From: CAYFSS01 sp964345975
GTDB taxonomy: Bacteria > Bacillota > Clostridia > Saccharofermentanales > Fastidiosipilaceae
Direction of reading: 5' to 3'
Length of the DNA: 64,000 bases
Assembly (NCBI GenBank): GCA_964345975.1
Contig: CAYFSS010000009.1
Span: forward strand, 3,037-67,036
Within the stretch, counting starts at the first letter, position 1. Each line of letters starts with the position of its first letter. Position numbers and translations under genes: made by a program. Positions 8,868 to 17,632 of the stretch are shown one piece after another. The notes below the pieces were generated by a model. The model had not been told where the DNA came from, did no database searches, and saw nothing but the letters and a program-made list of their open reading frames with translations.

Positions 8868-10222
8868 TGAAGGTCAGCATCATCGGGGCAGGCTTGGCAG
8901 GATCTCAGGCAGCGTTGAGTCTTGCGGACATGGGCATAGAGGTAGAACTCTATGAGATGAAACCGCATAAGAAGAGCAAAGCTCATCACTTGGATGATTT
9001 TGCGGAGCTGGTATGCTCCAATTCCTTAAAGGCCAAGAGAATCAACAGTGCTTCAGGTCTATTGAAAGCTGAAGGCCTCGTCTTGGGCGCCTCACTCTTA
9101 AAGATTGCCGGTGAAATCGCCTTGCCGGCCGGGGGTGCCTTAGCCGTTGATCGAGAGACTTTTGCAAGGCGCATAACGGCTGCCTTGGAACAACATCCTA
9201 AGATCACGATTCACCATGAAGAAGTAAAGAAGCTTCCCGAAGCCAGACCTCTAGTCCTAGCTGCAGGCCCTTTGGCTGGTGCGTCCCTCCTTGCCGAACT
9301 ACAAGAAGCGATCGGGCAAACCTCTTTAGCTTTCTTCGATGCCGCAGCCCCTATTCTGGAAGCGGCGAGCATTGACCCGGACCTCAGTTTTCGCCAATCA
9401 CGCTATGACAGGGGAGATGATTACATCAATTGCCCGATGGATAAGGAAACTTACGAGCATTTCCACGCGGAACTCGTGGCAGCCAAACGAGCGGATCTCA
9501 AGGACTTTGATAAGAAGCAACTCTTTCAAGGCTGTCAGCCAATAGAGCAAATTGCCGAGACCGGTATCGATAGCCTGCGGTTTGGCCCACTGAAACCGGT
9601 AGGGCTTGAAGACCCTGTCACGGGGAAACGCCCCTATGCAAATGTCCAGTTGCGGCAGGAAAATTTTGCGGCAAATCTCTATAACATGGTTGGCTTTCAA
9701 ACGCAGTTGTCCTTTACGGAGCAGCGCAGAGTCTTTCGTTTGATCCCTGCATTGCATCAAGCAGAATTCGTTCGCTATGGCGTCATGCATAAGAATGCTT
9801 TCATCGATGCTCCATCTGCGCTGGGATACGATTTTCAATTAAAAGCCTTGCCCGGAGTCTATGTCATTGGACAACTAAGCGGTCTTGAAGGATACGTTCC
9901 TGCAATCCTCAGCGGTCAGATGGTGGCCATACAATTAGCGCTTCGGGCCCAAGGGCACATGGCGCTTCGTTTGGATCGTGAAACCATGTGGGGAGCTCTC
10001 GTCGAGTACATGACAACGCCGCAGAAAGACTATCAACCGATGACGGCTAATTTCGGTCTATTACCACTTCTTGAAACAAGGGTTAGAGGAAAACAAGAAC
10101 GATATCAACAATATGCTGACCGTGCTTTGCTGGCATTACAGAAGACTCTCGAACCTTTACGAGCTCATCTTTCTTGCTTGCGACCCATGGACGACGCCTA
10201 TATAATCGACCAGATAGATTAG
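8867..10222 (+). CDS. trmFO: Methylenetetrahydrofolate-tRNA-(uracil-5-)-methyltransferase
   Basis: Folate- and FAD-dependent enzyme that makes 5-methyluridine at position 54 of tRNA. The FAD-binding motif IIGAGLAGSQAALSLA opens the protein; LYEMKPHKKSKAHH, VCSNSLKA and GLEGYVPAILSGQM are characteristic TrmFO blocks. TTG at 8864 also reads in frame, but ATG at 8867 gives the standard MKVSIIGAG start and couples to the topA stop. 451 residues, normal. topA-trmFO adjacency is common in Firmicutes. Confidence 0.97.
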   Translation: MKVSIIGAGLAGSQAALSLADMGIEVELYEMKPHKKSKAHHLDDFAELVCSNSLKAKRINSASGLLKAEGLVLGASLLKIAGEIALPAGGALAVDRETFARRITAALEQHPKITIHHEEVKKLPEARPLVLAAGPLAGASLLAELQEAIGQTSLAFFDAAAPILEAASIDPDLSFRQSRYDRGDDYINCPMDKETYEHFHAELVAAKRADLKDFDKKQLFQGCQPIEQIAETGIDSLRFGPLKPVGLEDPVTGKRPYANVQLRQENFAANLYNMVGFQTQLSFTEQRRVFRLIPALHQAEFVRYGVMHKNAFIDAPSALGYDFQLKALPGVYVIGQLSGLEGYVPAILSGQMVAIQLALRAQGHMALRLDRETMWGALVEYMTTPQKDYQPMTANFGLLPLLETRVRGKQERYQQYADRALLALQKTLEPLRAHLSCLRPMDDAYIIDQID

Positions 10223-10232
10223 GGAGGACAAA

Positions 10233-11291
10233 ATGGCTGGAATCTTTGGCTTTTTTGATTATACGAAAGAAGGTCCGGGGGTTGATCCCCATGAACCGCC
10301 TAAGGGTGCCGTTGCTACATTCTTTGGCATCTTAGGACGCAAGTTTTGGGACATCATCAAGATCAATTTAGAATATTTGATCTTTAGTTTGCCATTTCTT
10401 CTTATTGCTTTTGTCGGCTCGGGCTATATCATGCAGCTTCTATGGCCGCAGATTCAAATCGATCGAATCGTTCAATTGATGGCAAGTTATAATCCTGCAC
10501 AAGCAGGTAACCTGGATGATCTAAGAGCTGCAGCAGCAACCTTGATCTTGCTCTTCAATCTGATCTTAGCCGGGACACTCTTTGGACTCACGTATTTTAA
10601 TTTCGGACCCACTCTGGGTGGAATCACCAAGCTCCTGAGAAATTATGGCCGGGAAGAGCATGCCTTCTTATGGATGGATTTCAAAGAATCTTTTGTCCGA
10701 AACTGGAAATTAACACTGCCTGCTTCCATCATCTCATCCCTCGTCATTTTACTCATGGCGATTGCCGTGACGTTCTATGGGCAAGCAAACATGAACCGCT
10801 ATTTGAGTATTTTGCTTTCCGCGATTCTCTGGATCGGGTTCTTCTATTTCACCATGATGCAGATGTATCTGTACCCCATCCTCATCACTTTCGATTTATC
10901 CCTAAAGAATGCGTATCGCAATTCCGCTCTCTTTGTCATCTTACGTCTTCCGTTCAATGTCGGGATCATTCTCTTACAGTTGATCATCCTTGCCGGTATC
11001 CCTATTACGATCTATGTCTTCCTGCCGAATGTCGGTCCTCTAATCATCATGGCTTACTACCTGTTCTTTGCCTTTGGGTTTAACTACTTGTTGACCAATT
11101 TCTTTGTTTGGCGCCAACTCGAACGTTTCATGATCAAACCCATGCAAGATGCGGCCACCGAAGTTGAGGCCGAGGCAGTAGAAGTCTCAGCTTACGATGA
11201 AGATCCTGAATATGACGATGTTTACGACGAGGACTATGACGAGGCGGAGGATGAAAGCGACGTCCCGGAACCTGAAGGTGCTCCGGCTTAA
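10233..11291 (+). CDS. YesL-like (DUF624) membrane protein with acidic tail
   Basis: Integral membrane protein with about six predicted helices (roughly residues 45-70, 105-130, 158-182, 190-215, 238-265 and 268-290). The cytosol-side stretch GGITKLLRNYGREEHAF followed by a block ending in VRNWKLTLPASI resembles the YesL/DUF624 family, often found near sugar utilisation genes, but this copy (352 residues) is longer than typical members (about 210). The last 45 residues are almost entirely acidic (repeated DE/YDE), ending EPEGAPA. Its stop overlaps the queA start by one base, so it is probably the first gene of the queA operon. Function unknown. Confidence 0.65.
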   Translation: MAGIFGFFDYTKEGPGVDPHEPPKGAVATFFGILGRKFWDIIKINLEYLIFSLPFLLIAFVGSGYIMQLLWPQIQIDRIVQLMASYNPAQAGNLDDLRAAAATLILLFNLILAGTLFGLTYFNFGPTLGGITKLLRNYGREEHAFLWMDFKESFVRNWKLTLPASIISSLVILLMAIAVTFYGQANMNRYLSILLSAILWIGFFYFTMMQMYLYPILITFDLSLKNAYRNSALFVILRLPFNVGIILLQLIILAGIPITIYVFLPNVGPLIIMAYYLFFAFGFNYLLTNFFVWRQLERFMIKPMQDAATEVEAEAVEVSAYDEDPEYDDVYDEDYDEAEDESDVPEPEGAPA

Positions 11292-12385
11292 TGAGGACAA
11301 AAGACTTTACCTACGAGCTACCTCATTCGCTCATCGCCCAAGAACCTATTACGCCGCGAGATGCTTCGCGGCTTCTCTATCTGGCGGCTCAACCAACGAC
11401 AGATACCGAGCTCCTAGCAGATCTTCAATTCAGCGATCTGTCCGATCTGCTTCATGCCGGGGATGTTCTGGTCTTTAACGATAGTAGGGTCATTCCTGCA
11501 AGGCTCTTCGGTATGAGGGAAGGGCTGCAACGAGATGTCGAGATCTTTCTCCTTAGTCCTATGGCTAATGGACATTGGTCATGTTTAGCCAGACCGGGAA
11601 AACGGCTCAAGGTTGGACATCGGGTCGAGTTCCCCCACGGCATGACAGCCCGGATCGAAAACATATTGCCGGACGGATTAAGAGAAGTGTCTTTCACCTT
11701 TGAAGGCACTTGGGAGGATGCCCTACGTCGTAACGGTGAAATGCCCTTGCCCCCTTACATCGACCATAAGTTGGAGGACCCCGAGCGATATCAAACCGTT
11801 TATTCCAAGGATGAAGGCTCGGTTGCAGCACCCACCGCCGGACTTCACTTTACAGAAGAAACCCTCGCCAGGTTATCCACGAAAGGCGTAACGTTTGCTT
11901 ATGTCACACTCCACGTTGGTCTTGGGACATTCCGACCGGTGCAAGAAGATCACATTGAGAACCATGTGATGCACTCCGAATATTGTATTTTGAATGATGA
12001 AAATGCCCGGATAATCCAAGCGGCGAAAGATGAAGGCAGACGAGTGGTTGCGGTTGGCACCACAGCTTGTCGCGTGCTTGAGACCTTTGCAACAAAGAAG
12101 GGCAGGATTCAAGCGAAACAAGGGGAGAGCCGGATCTTCATCTACCCACCCTATGAGTTTAAGATTGTCGATAGCCTAATCACAAACTTTCATCTGCCGG
12201 AATCCACCCTCCTTATGTTGGTCAGTGCCTTGGCCGGAAGAGACAATATACTTCAAGCTTATAAACACGCAGTCGCCGAAACGTATCGCTTCTTCAGCTT
12301 CGGTGATGCCATGTTCATTGATCCTTTAGGGCAGAGCGTGGCAGAGGCTAAAGATCTAGCCCTCAGGAAGGAAGGCCAAGCGTGA
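11291..12385 (+). CDS. queA: S-adenosylmethionine:tRNA ribosyltransferase-isomerase
   Basis: Transfers and isomerises the ribosyl part of SAM onto 7-aminomethyl-7-deazaguanine in tRNA, forming epoxyqueuosine. Signature stretches are visible: TYELPHSLIAQEPITPRDASR at the start region, VLVFNDSRVIPARL, AAPTAGLHFT near residue 180, THLHVG-like YVTLHVGLGTFRPV, and ITNFHLPESTLLMLV. 364 residues, slightly longer than the usual 340-350. It shares one base with the upstream stop and overlaps tgt by 4 bases (GTGA), so the two queuosine genes are translated as a unit. Confidence 0.97.
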   Translation: MRTKDFTYELPHSLIAQEPITPRDASRLLYLAAQPTTDTELLADLQFSDLSDLLHAGDVLVFNDSRVIPARLFGMREGLQRDVEIFLLSPMANGHWSCLARPGKRLKVGHRVEFPHGMTARIENILPDGLREVSFTFEGTWEDALRRNGEMPLPPYIDHKLEDPERYQTVYSKDEGSVAAPTAGLHFTEETLARLSTKGVTFAYVTLHVGLGTFRPVQEDHIENHVMHSEYCILNDENARIIQAAKDEGRRVVAVGTTACRVLETFATKKGRIQAKQGESRIFIYPPYEFKIVDSLITNFHLPESTLLMLVSALAGRDNILQAYKHAVAETYRFFSFGDAMFIDPLGQSVAEAKDLALRKEGQA

Positions 12386-13509
12386 GTGTTCATTTCGAAT
12401 TACAGCATGTCTGCAAACAAAGTGGAGCTCGGGCCGGGCTCCTTCATACACCCCACGGTGTTGTTAAGACCCCGGTCTTCATGCCGGTGGGAACTCAGGC
12501 CACAGTCAAAACCTTATCACCGCATGAATTAAAGGACATCGGTTTTGAGATCATCTTGTCCAACACCTATCATCTTTGGATGCGACCGGGACCCGATGTC
12601 ATCGAAGAAGCCGGCGGACTCCATGATTTCATGGCTTGGGATAATGCGATTTTGACGGATAGCGGGGGTTTTCAAGTCTGGAGTTTAAGCAAGCTGAGAG
12701 AGATCACTGAAGAAGGGGTTCATTTCCGCTCGCACCTGGATGGTTCAAAGCAGTTTCTTTCACCGGAACGTGCGATGGAAATCCAACATAGTCTAGGTTC
12801 TGACATCATCATGCAATTAGATGAATGCAATCCCTATCCTTGCGACCACGACTACATCGTTCATTCATCAGATCGTACGGCACGTTGGCTGGAACGCTGT
12901 CTCAAAGTCCATGATAGACCTCAGCAATCTCTCTTCGGGATTATCCAAGGTGGAATGTACGAAGATCTAAGAATTCGTGCAGCAAAGCAAATCGTCGAAT
13001 TAGATCCGGCCGGGATTGCGGTCGGCGGACTTAGTGTCGGTGAACCACCGCAGTTGATGAATCAAATGCTGGATGCGATGCGTCCATATATCCCTGAGGA
13101 TAAGGCTCGCTACCTCATGGGAGTAGGCACGCCGGATTATCTCTTAGAGGGCGTCATACGAGGCATCGATATGGCTGATTGTGTTCATCCTACGCGTATC
13201 GCTCGGAATGGAACAGCCATGACAAAGACCGGGGATCAGATCATCCGCAATCTCTCCAACGAACGCCTCTATAAACCCATCGAGGACGATTGCACGTGCT
13301 ATACCTGTCAACACTTCACGCGCGCCTACCTTCGCCACCTTCTCAAGGCTAATGAGATGCTTGCCTACCGTTTGATGAGCATCCACAATCTACACTTCCT
13401 CAAGCGATTCATGGAAAACTTGAGAGCTGCTATCTTTGCGGATCGTAGCCTCGATTTCCGTCGTAACTTCTACGCAGAATCAACCTACGGCGCTCGCCAA
13501 GAGCTTTGA
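12382..13509 (+). CDS. tgt: tRNA-guanine transglycosylase
   Basis: Exchanges guanine 34 of tRNAs with GUN anticodons for preQ1, the step before QueA. GTG start within a GTGA overlap. Visible: MPVGTQATVKTL, LSNTYHLWMRPG, the catalytic Asp region LTDSGGFQVWSL, GLSVGEPP, and the zinc site CTCYTCQHF followed by His in LMSIHN. 375 residues, the family standard. Upstream synthesis genes for preQ1 are not in the window. Confidence 0.98.
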   Translation: MSVHFELQHVCKQSGARAGLLHTPHGVVKTPVFMPVGTQATVKTLSPHELKDIGFEIILSNTYHLWMRPGPDVIEEAGGLHDFMAWDNAILTDSGGFQVWSLSKLREITEEGVHFRSHLDGSKQFLSPERAMEIQHSLGSDIIMQLDECNPYPCDHDYIVHSSDRTARWLERCLKVHDRPQQSLFGIIQGGMYEDLRIRAAKQIVELDPAGIAVGGLSVGEPPQLMNQMLDAMRPYIPEDKARYLMGVGTPDYLLEGVIRGIDMADCVHPTRIARNGTAMTKTGDQIIRNLSNERLYKPIEDDCTCYTCQHFTRAYLRHLLKANEMLAYRLMSIHNLHFLKRFMENLRAAIFADRSLDFRRNFYAESTYGARQEL

Positions 13510-13570
13510 TCGGAGCTTGCGTATTACAAACAAAAGCCCCAACAGCCCCAACAGCCAACCTGTGTATTAC

Positions 13571-13599
13571 TTGAATTATGATCAAGAGCAAGGTACACT
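13571..13599 (+). promoter_or_regulatory. Candidate sigma-A promoter for yajC-scfA
   Basis: TTGAAT and TACACT are separated by exactly 17 bases in the 133-base gap between tgt and yajC. The yajC Shine-Dalgarno (AAGGAGG) lies about 30 bases downstream. Position and spacing fit a promoter; match quality is moderate. Confidence 0.5.
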
Positions 13600-13642
13600 T
13601 CTACTATTGTCACGAAATGATTAGTTCTACAAGGAGGCTACT

Positions 13643-13999
13643 ATGTCCCAAGTGCTCTTGGCACAGAAATTATTTAACATCTCAGCTGAGGTAGCAGGGG
13701 ATCCGGCAGCCGGCAATCCTTTGATGGGAATCATTACTTTATTGTTCCCGCTTCTGATGCTCGGTGTACTCTATTTCATCATGATTCGTCCTCAGCGTAA
13801 GCAAGAGAAGAAGCTGTCCGAGCAGCGTAAGAATCTTGTCGTCGGTGATGAAATCGTCACCATTGGTGGCTTGAAGGGTCGCATCGTCAACATCAAAGAC
13901 GATGAGATCACGATATCTTCCAGCGTTGCAGGTACCTTGATCACGTTCACGCGTGATGCAATCGGGCAAGTGATCAAGCCTCAGAGCGAAGTCATTTAA
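13643..13999 (+). CDS. yajC: Preprotein translocase subunit YajC
   Basis: Small membrane protein of the SecDF-YajC accessory complex. One transmembrane helix (about residues 32-52, ITLLFPLLMLGVLYFIMI) is followed by the family motif RPQRKQEKK and the cytosolic domain VGDEIVTIGGLKGRI. 118 residues, normal length. An AAGGAGG site lies just upstream. It sits directly before the SCIFF peptide gene, the usual clostridial arrangement. Confidence 0.95.
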   Translation: MSQVLLAQKLFNISAEVAGDPAAGNPLMGIITLLFPLLMLGVLYFIMIRPQRKQEKKLSEQRKNLVVGDEIVTIGGLKGRIVNIKDDEITISSSVAGTLITFTRDAIGQVIKPQSEVI

Positions 14000-14007
14000 C
14001 GATCCTT

Positions 14008-14043
14008 ATAGATGTCGGGCGAGGGATGATGTGCCCGATCTAT
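14008..14043 (+). other. Hairpin without T-tract between yajC and scfA
   Basis: ATAGAT-GT-CGGGC pairs with GCCCG-ATCTAT (11 base pairs with a two-base bulge) around a 12-base loop. No run of T follows, so this does not look like an intrinsic terminator. It could stabilise or separate the downstream scfA message. The pairing is seen; the role is inferred. Confidence 0.4.
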
Positions 14044-14076
14044 GGATGACAATACGTTTAAGGAGATTTACATATT

Positions 14077-14220
14077 ATGAAGAAGATCAAGTTTATTAAA
14101 CAGGGCCAAAGTCCTTCCGTCCCACAATCCAGTGCTTGCGGCGAATGCCAGACGTCCTGCCAGTCAGCTTGCAAGACGAGCTGTACCGTCGGTAATCAGC
14201 CTTGCGAGAAACGTCAATAG
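14077..14220 (+). CDS. scfA: SCIFF ranthipeptide precursor (six Cys in forty-five residues)
   Basis: 47-residue peptide. A Lys-rich leader (MKKIKFIKQG) precedes six cysteines at 21, 24, 28, 32, 36 and 43 in CGECQTSCQSACKTSC and then GNQPC, which is the SCIFF consensus almost exactly. SCIFF peptides are substrates of the adjacent radical SAM enzyme, which installs thioether crosslinks from Cys sulfur to acceptor residues such as Thr. AAGGAGAT lies 9 bases before the ATG. Located between yajC and the maturase, the standard clostridial order. SCIFF is almost universal in Clostridia, and its biological role is unknown. The gene is too short for most ORF finders. Confidence 0.95.
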   Translation: MKKIKFIKQGQSPSVPQSSACGECQTSCQSACKTSCTVGNQPCEKRQ

Positions 14221-14248
14221 CGTTTGTAAACCTTTGGATATTGATTTA

Positions 14249-14273
14249 AGAGCGGGGATCCCCCCGCTCTTTT
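14249..14273 (+). terminator. Intrinsic terminator between scfA and scfB
   Basis: AGAGCGGGG pairs perfectly with CCCCGCTCT over a 4-base loop, followed by TTTT. It lies between the peptide and its maturase, so most transcripts should stop after scfA and only read-through would reach scfB. Confidence 0.85.
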
Positions 14274-14300
14274 GACCTATGCAGGATTAGGAGTGTTGCC

Positions 14301-15710
14301 TTGCTTCATAGCTTCGACTTTAACGGGGATCATCTAGCCTATGATCCGGTCACTCAAGCCTTACTTTCCATCGATAAGGAGACCGGCCTTTTATTATCTG
14401 AATTAAGCCGACTCCAGTGTGATTGGCGAATCGATGGTGTGGATTTCTTGCAAGCGCTCGAAGAAAACGAATGGAGTGAGATCAGCACTGAATCCGGCTT
14501 ACAGATTACTGAGATCGAAGCCTTGCTCGAGGATCTGGCTCAAGTCATAGCAGATCGTGAACTCTTTGCCATGGAAACGCCCCCGGCATTGGATCAGCTA
14601 TACCCGGAAGAACCATTAGTCAAGGCAATGTGTCTTCATCTCTGCCACGACTGTAATCTACGTTGCCGTTATTGCTTTGCTTCTACAGGTGATTATGCGA
14701 CAGGACAAAGAAGTCTCTTACCCCTGGAAACCGGTAAAGCTGCCATAGACTGGCTCATATCCGCTTCCGGCAAACGACATAACTTAGATATCGATTTCTT
14801 TGGCGGCGAACCGCTCCTCAATTGGCCTGTCGTGCAAGAATTGGTCCAATATGCCGAAGAACGGGGAACTGAGTCGAACAAAGATCTTCGTCTCACCATG
14901 ACGACCAATGCCTACACTTTGGATGCTGAGAAAGCTGAATTCATCGACGAGCATTTTAAAAATGTCGTCTTGAGTTTCGATGGTCGGCCGGAAGTCCAAG
15001 ACTCGATGCGACCGGCAGCCGGAGGGCAAGGGACTTACGATAGAACCTTGCAAAACATCAAGAATTTTGTAGAACGCCGAGCCGACCGCGAGTATTATGT
15101 TCGCGGGACTTACACTTCTGAAAACCCTGATTTTGATTTGGATGTCGTGCATATTGCCGGACAAGGCATCGAGCAGATTTCGCTTGAACCCATGGTTGGA
15201 GATCCACTCGACCCTCTGACATTGAAAGAACACGATTTGCCGACCTTACGCAAGTCGTACGAACGCTTGGCCCGTCATTATTTAGAAGCTCCTTCTGACG
15301 AACGTTTCAATTTCTTTCACTTCAACATCGACCTGGACGGAGGGCCCTGCATTTATAAGCGCTACAAAGGTTGTGGTGCCGGTAGTGAGTATGTTGCGGT
15401 GACACCCGATGGTAAGATTTATCCTTGCCACCAATTTGTTGGAGAAGAAGGATTCGAGCTGGGATCAGTGTTCCAAGATCCGATAGAATTAAACCAAGCA
15501 CTCCGAGATCAATTCATGCCACTCATCGTCCCGGAAATGGAGAGCTGTAGCAATTGTTGGGCACGGTATCATTGCGGTGGTGGCTGTCCGGCTAATAATT
15601 GGCATGCCAATAAGTCATTTGATCAACCCAGTGAATTGTATTGTGCACTCCAACGCATGCGTCTTGAAGCAGCGCTCTGGATTCAAGCACAAGTAAGGAT
15701 GGCCGAATAA
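14301..15710 (+). CDS. scfB: SCIFF peptide maturase (radical SAM/SPASM)
   Basis: Radical SAM enzyme that forms thioether crosslinks in the SCIFF peptide. N-terminal residues 1-100 resemble a RiPP recognition element. The radical SAM cluster motif is CNLRCRYC (Cys 118, 122, 125). The C-terminal SPASM region has CGAGSEYVAVTPDGKIYPC and later CSNCWARYHCGGGC, ligands for auxiliary clusters. 469 residues, as in the family. It starts with TTG (AGGAG 8 bases upstream). It lies 80 bases after scfA across a terminator, so expression is probably lower than that of the peptide. Confidence 0.95.
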   Translation: MLHSFDFNGDHLAYDPVTQALLSIDKETGLLLSELSRLQCDWRIDGVDFLQALEENEWSEISTESGLQITEIEALLEDLAQVIADRELFAMETPPALDQLYPEEPLVKAMCLHLCHDCNLRCRYCFASTGDYATGQRSLLPLETGKAAIDWLISASGKRHNLDIDFFGGEPLLNWPVVQELVQYAEERGTESNKDLRLTMTTNAYTLDAEKAEFIDEHFKNVVLSFDGRPEVQDSMRPAAGGQGTYDRTLQNIKNFVERRADREYYVRGTYTSENPDFDLDVVHIAGQGIEQISLEPMVGDPLDPLTLKEHDLPTLRKSYERLARHYLEAPSDERFNFFHFNIDLDGGPCIYKRYKGCGAGSEYVAVTPDGKIYPCHQFVGEEGFELGSVFQDPIELNQALRDQFMPLIVPEMESCSNCWARYHCGGGCPANNWHANKSFDQPSELYCALQRMRLEAALWIQAQVRMAE

Positions 15711-15726
15711 GAATTGAGGTGTCTTC

Positions 15727-17556
15727 ATGGCATTCATTCCGGAAGAGATTGTTGAGGAAATAAAAGCCAGAGCGGAGATCAATGATGTTGTCGCTCCTTA
15801 TGTTCGTTTAACCAAGAAGTCGGGGACCAACCAATTTGGTCTATGCCCCTTTCACCAAGAGAAAACACCTTCGTTCAGCGTCTCAACGACTAAGCAGATC
15901 TTCTATTGTTTCGGTTGTCATAAGGGGGGCGATGCCGTCACCTTCATCATGGAGATCGAAGGTCTGACCTACCCGGAAGCTCTTCAACATCTGGCCGAGA
16001 AGTATAGTATTGATATCAAAACGGAAGAAAGTCCCGAAGCACAACGCTCACGTTCAAAACACAAACGTCAATTTGAACTTCATACGGAAGCTGCCCGGTA
16101 CTTCTACAAAGTCTTCCGCAGTCCCCAAGCTAAGACGGCTCAAGATTATCTGCAAAATAGAGGGATTGACCATAAGATTGCGACCGGTTTCGGGTTAGGC
16201 TACTCGAGCGATGCTTGGGACGGCTTATTAAACCATTTGAGGTCCAAGGGTTATTCGGAGGAAGAATGCGAGACGAGTGGGCTTTTTAGAAGAAATCGTC
16301 ATGGCAAGCTCTATGATCTTTTCCGTGAAAGGCTTATTTTCCCTATCATCGATGCTGTTGGCCGAATCGTTGGCTTCGGGGGACGAAGTTTACAGGTCGA
16401 GGAACAAGCGAAGTACATCAACTCACCGGAAACTATGATTTATCACAAGGGTGAAGAGCTATACGCCTTAAATATCGCAAAGCGCAGTCATGCTGATCAC
16501 CTGCTTCTGGTCGAAGGATATATGGACGTATTAGCCTTGCATCAAGCCGGGATTGATCAAGCTGTCGCTTGCCTTGGAACAGCGCTGACAGATGATCAGG
16601 CAGCTAAGCTGGCTCGTTACAAGGATCACGTGGTTCTTTGCTTCGATGCAGATAATGCCGGTCGTCAAGCCACCGATCGAAGTTTGGACGTTGTGCGACG
16701 CAAAGGCTTGGAGGCTTTTGTGCTTGAGATACCCGATGGCTTAGATCCGGACGATTATCTGCGTCAAAACGGTGTCGAGCGGTTTATGGCTCTCCTACAA
16801 AAGCCTCTCCGTGCCACCGATTATCGTTTAAAGAGAGCTCGTGCTGAAGCGTATATACACGGAGAATTCGATCTCATGCTGTATAAAGATAATGTTTTGG
16901 AAGTGCTCAAGGACTTGGACGATAGAGTAGAAATTGAACTAAGAGTCAAACAGCTTGCTGATGAGCTGATGGTGAGACAGGACTTGCTCCATGATCAATT
17001 ACGTCAGTTGCGAAGGCGTAAACCCGCTCCACAGCATGAATTGAGGAAAGCTCATTCACACGATGAGAGAGCAGGGGATATGAAGGAAGATTTGAGTCGT
17101 GACCCCTTGACCTTTACGCTCTATGCAATGCTGGCTAATTTCACAGCCGGTAAGCCTGAACTTTATCCGCAAAATCTAGAAGCGGAAGATTTTCCTCGCA
17201 GTCATCATGAATTAGCCGGAAACGTTCTGAAGGAAGCCAAAGCCGGCCACTTGGATGGGCGACGACTCTTGGACTTAAGTAGGTCCTATCGTGTCGGGAG
17301 AGAGAAGGCAGAGTCTCTCATCACCGCAAAATTGGTGGAAATCAGAGATGCTCGCGATACGAAGCAAGCCGAATCATCCATCCAAAATATCGTTCGACGG
17401 ATGAAGCGAGATCGTATTAACGAGGAAATCGCCGATATCAATCGTAAGTTGGGCCATCGTCCAAGTGAAGTTAAACCTGATGAAATCTTTGAGCTTGAAA
17501 CGAGACTTCAAGAATTAGTTTTGGCGGAGCGCAAGCTCCGTCAAAGCGAAGTTTGA
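15727..17556 (+). CDS. dnaG: DNA primase
   Basis: Makes RNA primers for replication. The N-terminal CHC2 zinc ribbon is seen as CPFHQEK and CFGC (Cys 40, His 43, Cys 61, Cys 64). The catalytic core includes GLGYSSDAWDGL, the basic GFGGRSL stretch and the Toprim part VEGYMDVLALHQAG and CFDADNAGRQA. The C-terminal helicase-binding region (from about 440) is poorly conserved, as usual. 609 residues. Placed before rpoD in the classic macromolecular synthesis order. Confidence 0.97.
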   Translation: MAFIPEEIVEEIKARAEINDVVAPYVRLTKKSGTNQFGLCPFHQEKTPSFSVSTTKQIFYCFGCHKGGDAVTFIMEIEGLTYPEALQHLAEKYSIDIKTEESPEAQRSRSKHKRQFELHTEAARYFYKVFRSPQAKTAQDYLQNRGIDHKIATGFGLGYSSDAWDGLLNHLRSKGYSEEECETSGLFRRNRHGKLYDLFRERLIFPIIDAVGRIVGFGGRSLQVEEQAKYINSPETMIYHKGEELYALNIAKRSHADHLLLVEGYMDVLALHQAGIDQAVACLGTALTDDQAAKLARYKDHVVLCFDADNAGRQATDRSLDVVRRKGLEAFVLEIPDGLDPDDYLRQNGVERFMALLQKPLRATDYRLKRARAEAYIHGEFDLMLYKDNVLEVLKDLDDRVEIELRVKQLADELMVRQDLLHDQLRQLRRRKPAPQHELRKAHSHDERAGDMKEDLSRDPLTFTLYAMLANFTAGKPELYPQNLEAEDFPRSHHELAGNVLKEAKAGHLDGRRLLDLSRSYRVGREKAESLITAKLVEIRDARDTKQAESSIQNIVRRMKRDRINEEIADINRKLGHRPSEVKPDEIFELETRLQELVLAERKLRQSEV

Positions 17557-17632
17557 ACCTTGTTGGATTCTCAGCTGCTCAAGACTTGGAGCGATAGATA
17601 CAGTATAATGTTAGATTCTAGAGGAGGTATTT

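Noticed and set aside
14784..15233. 149-codon minus-strand ORF inside the SCIFF maturase
   Set aside because: Fully antisense to a gene with clear catalytic motifs; no independent evidence of coding.
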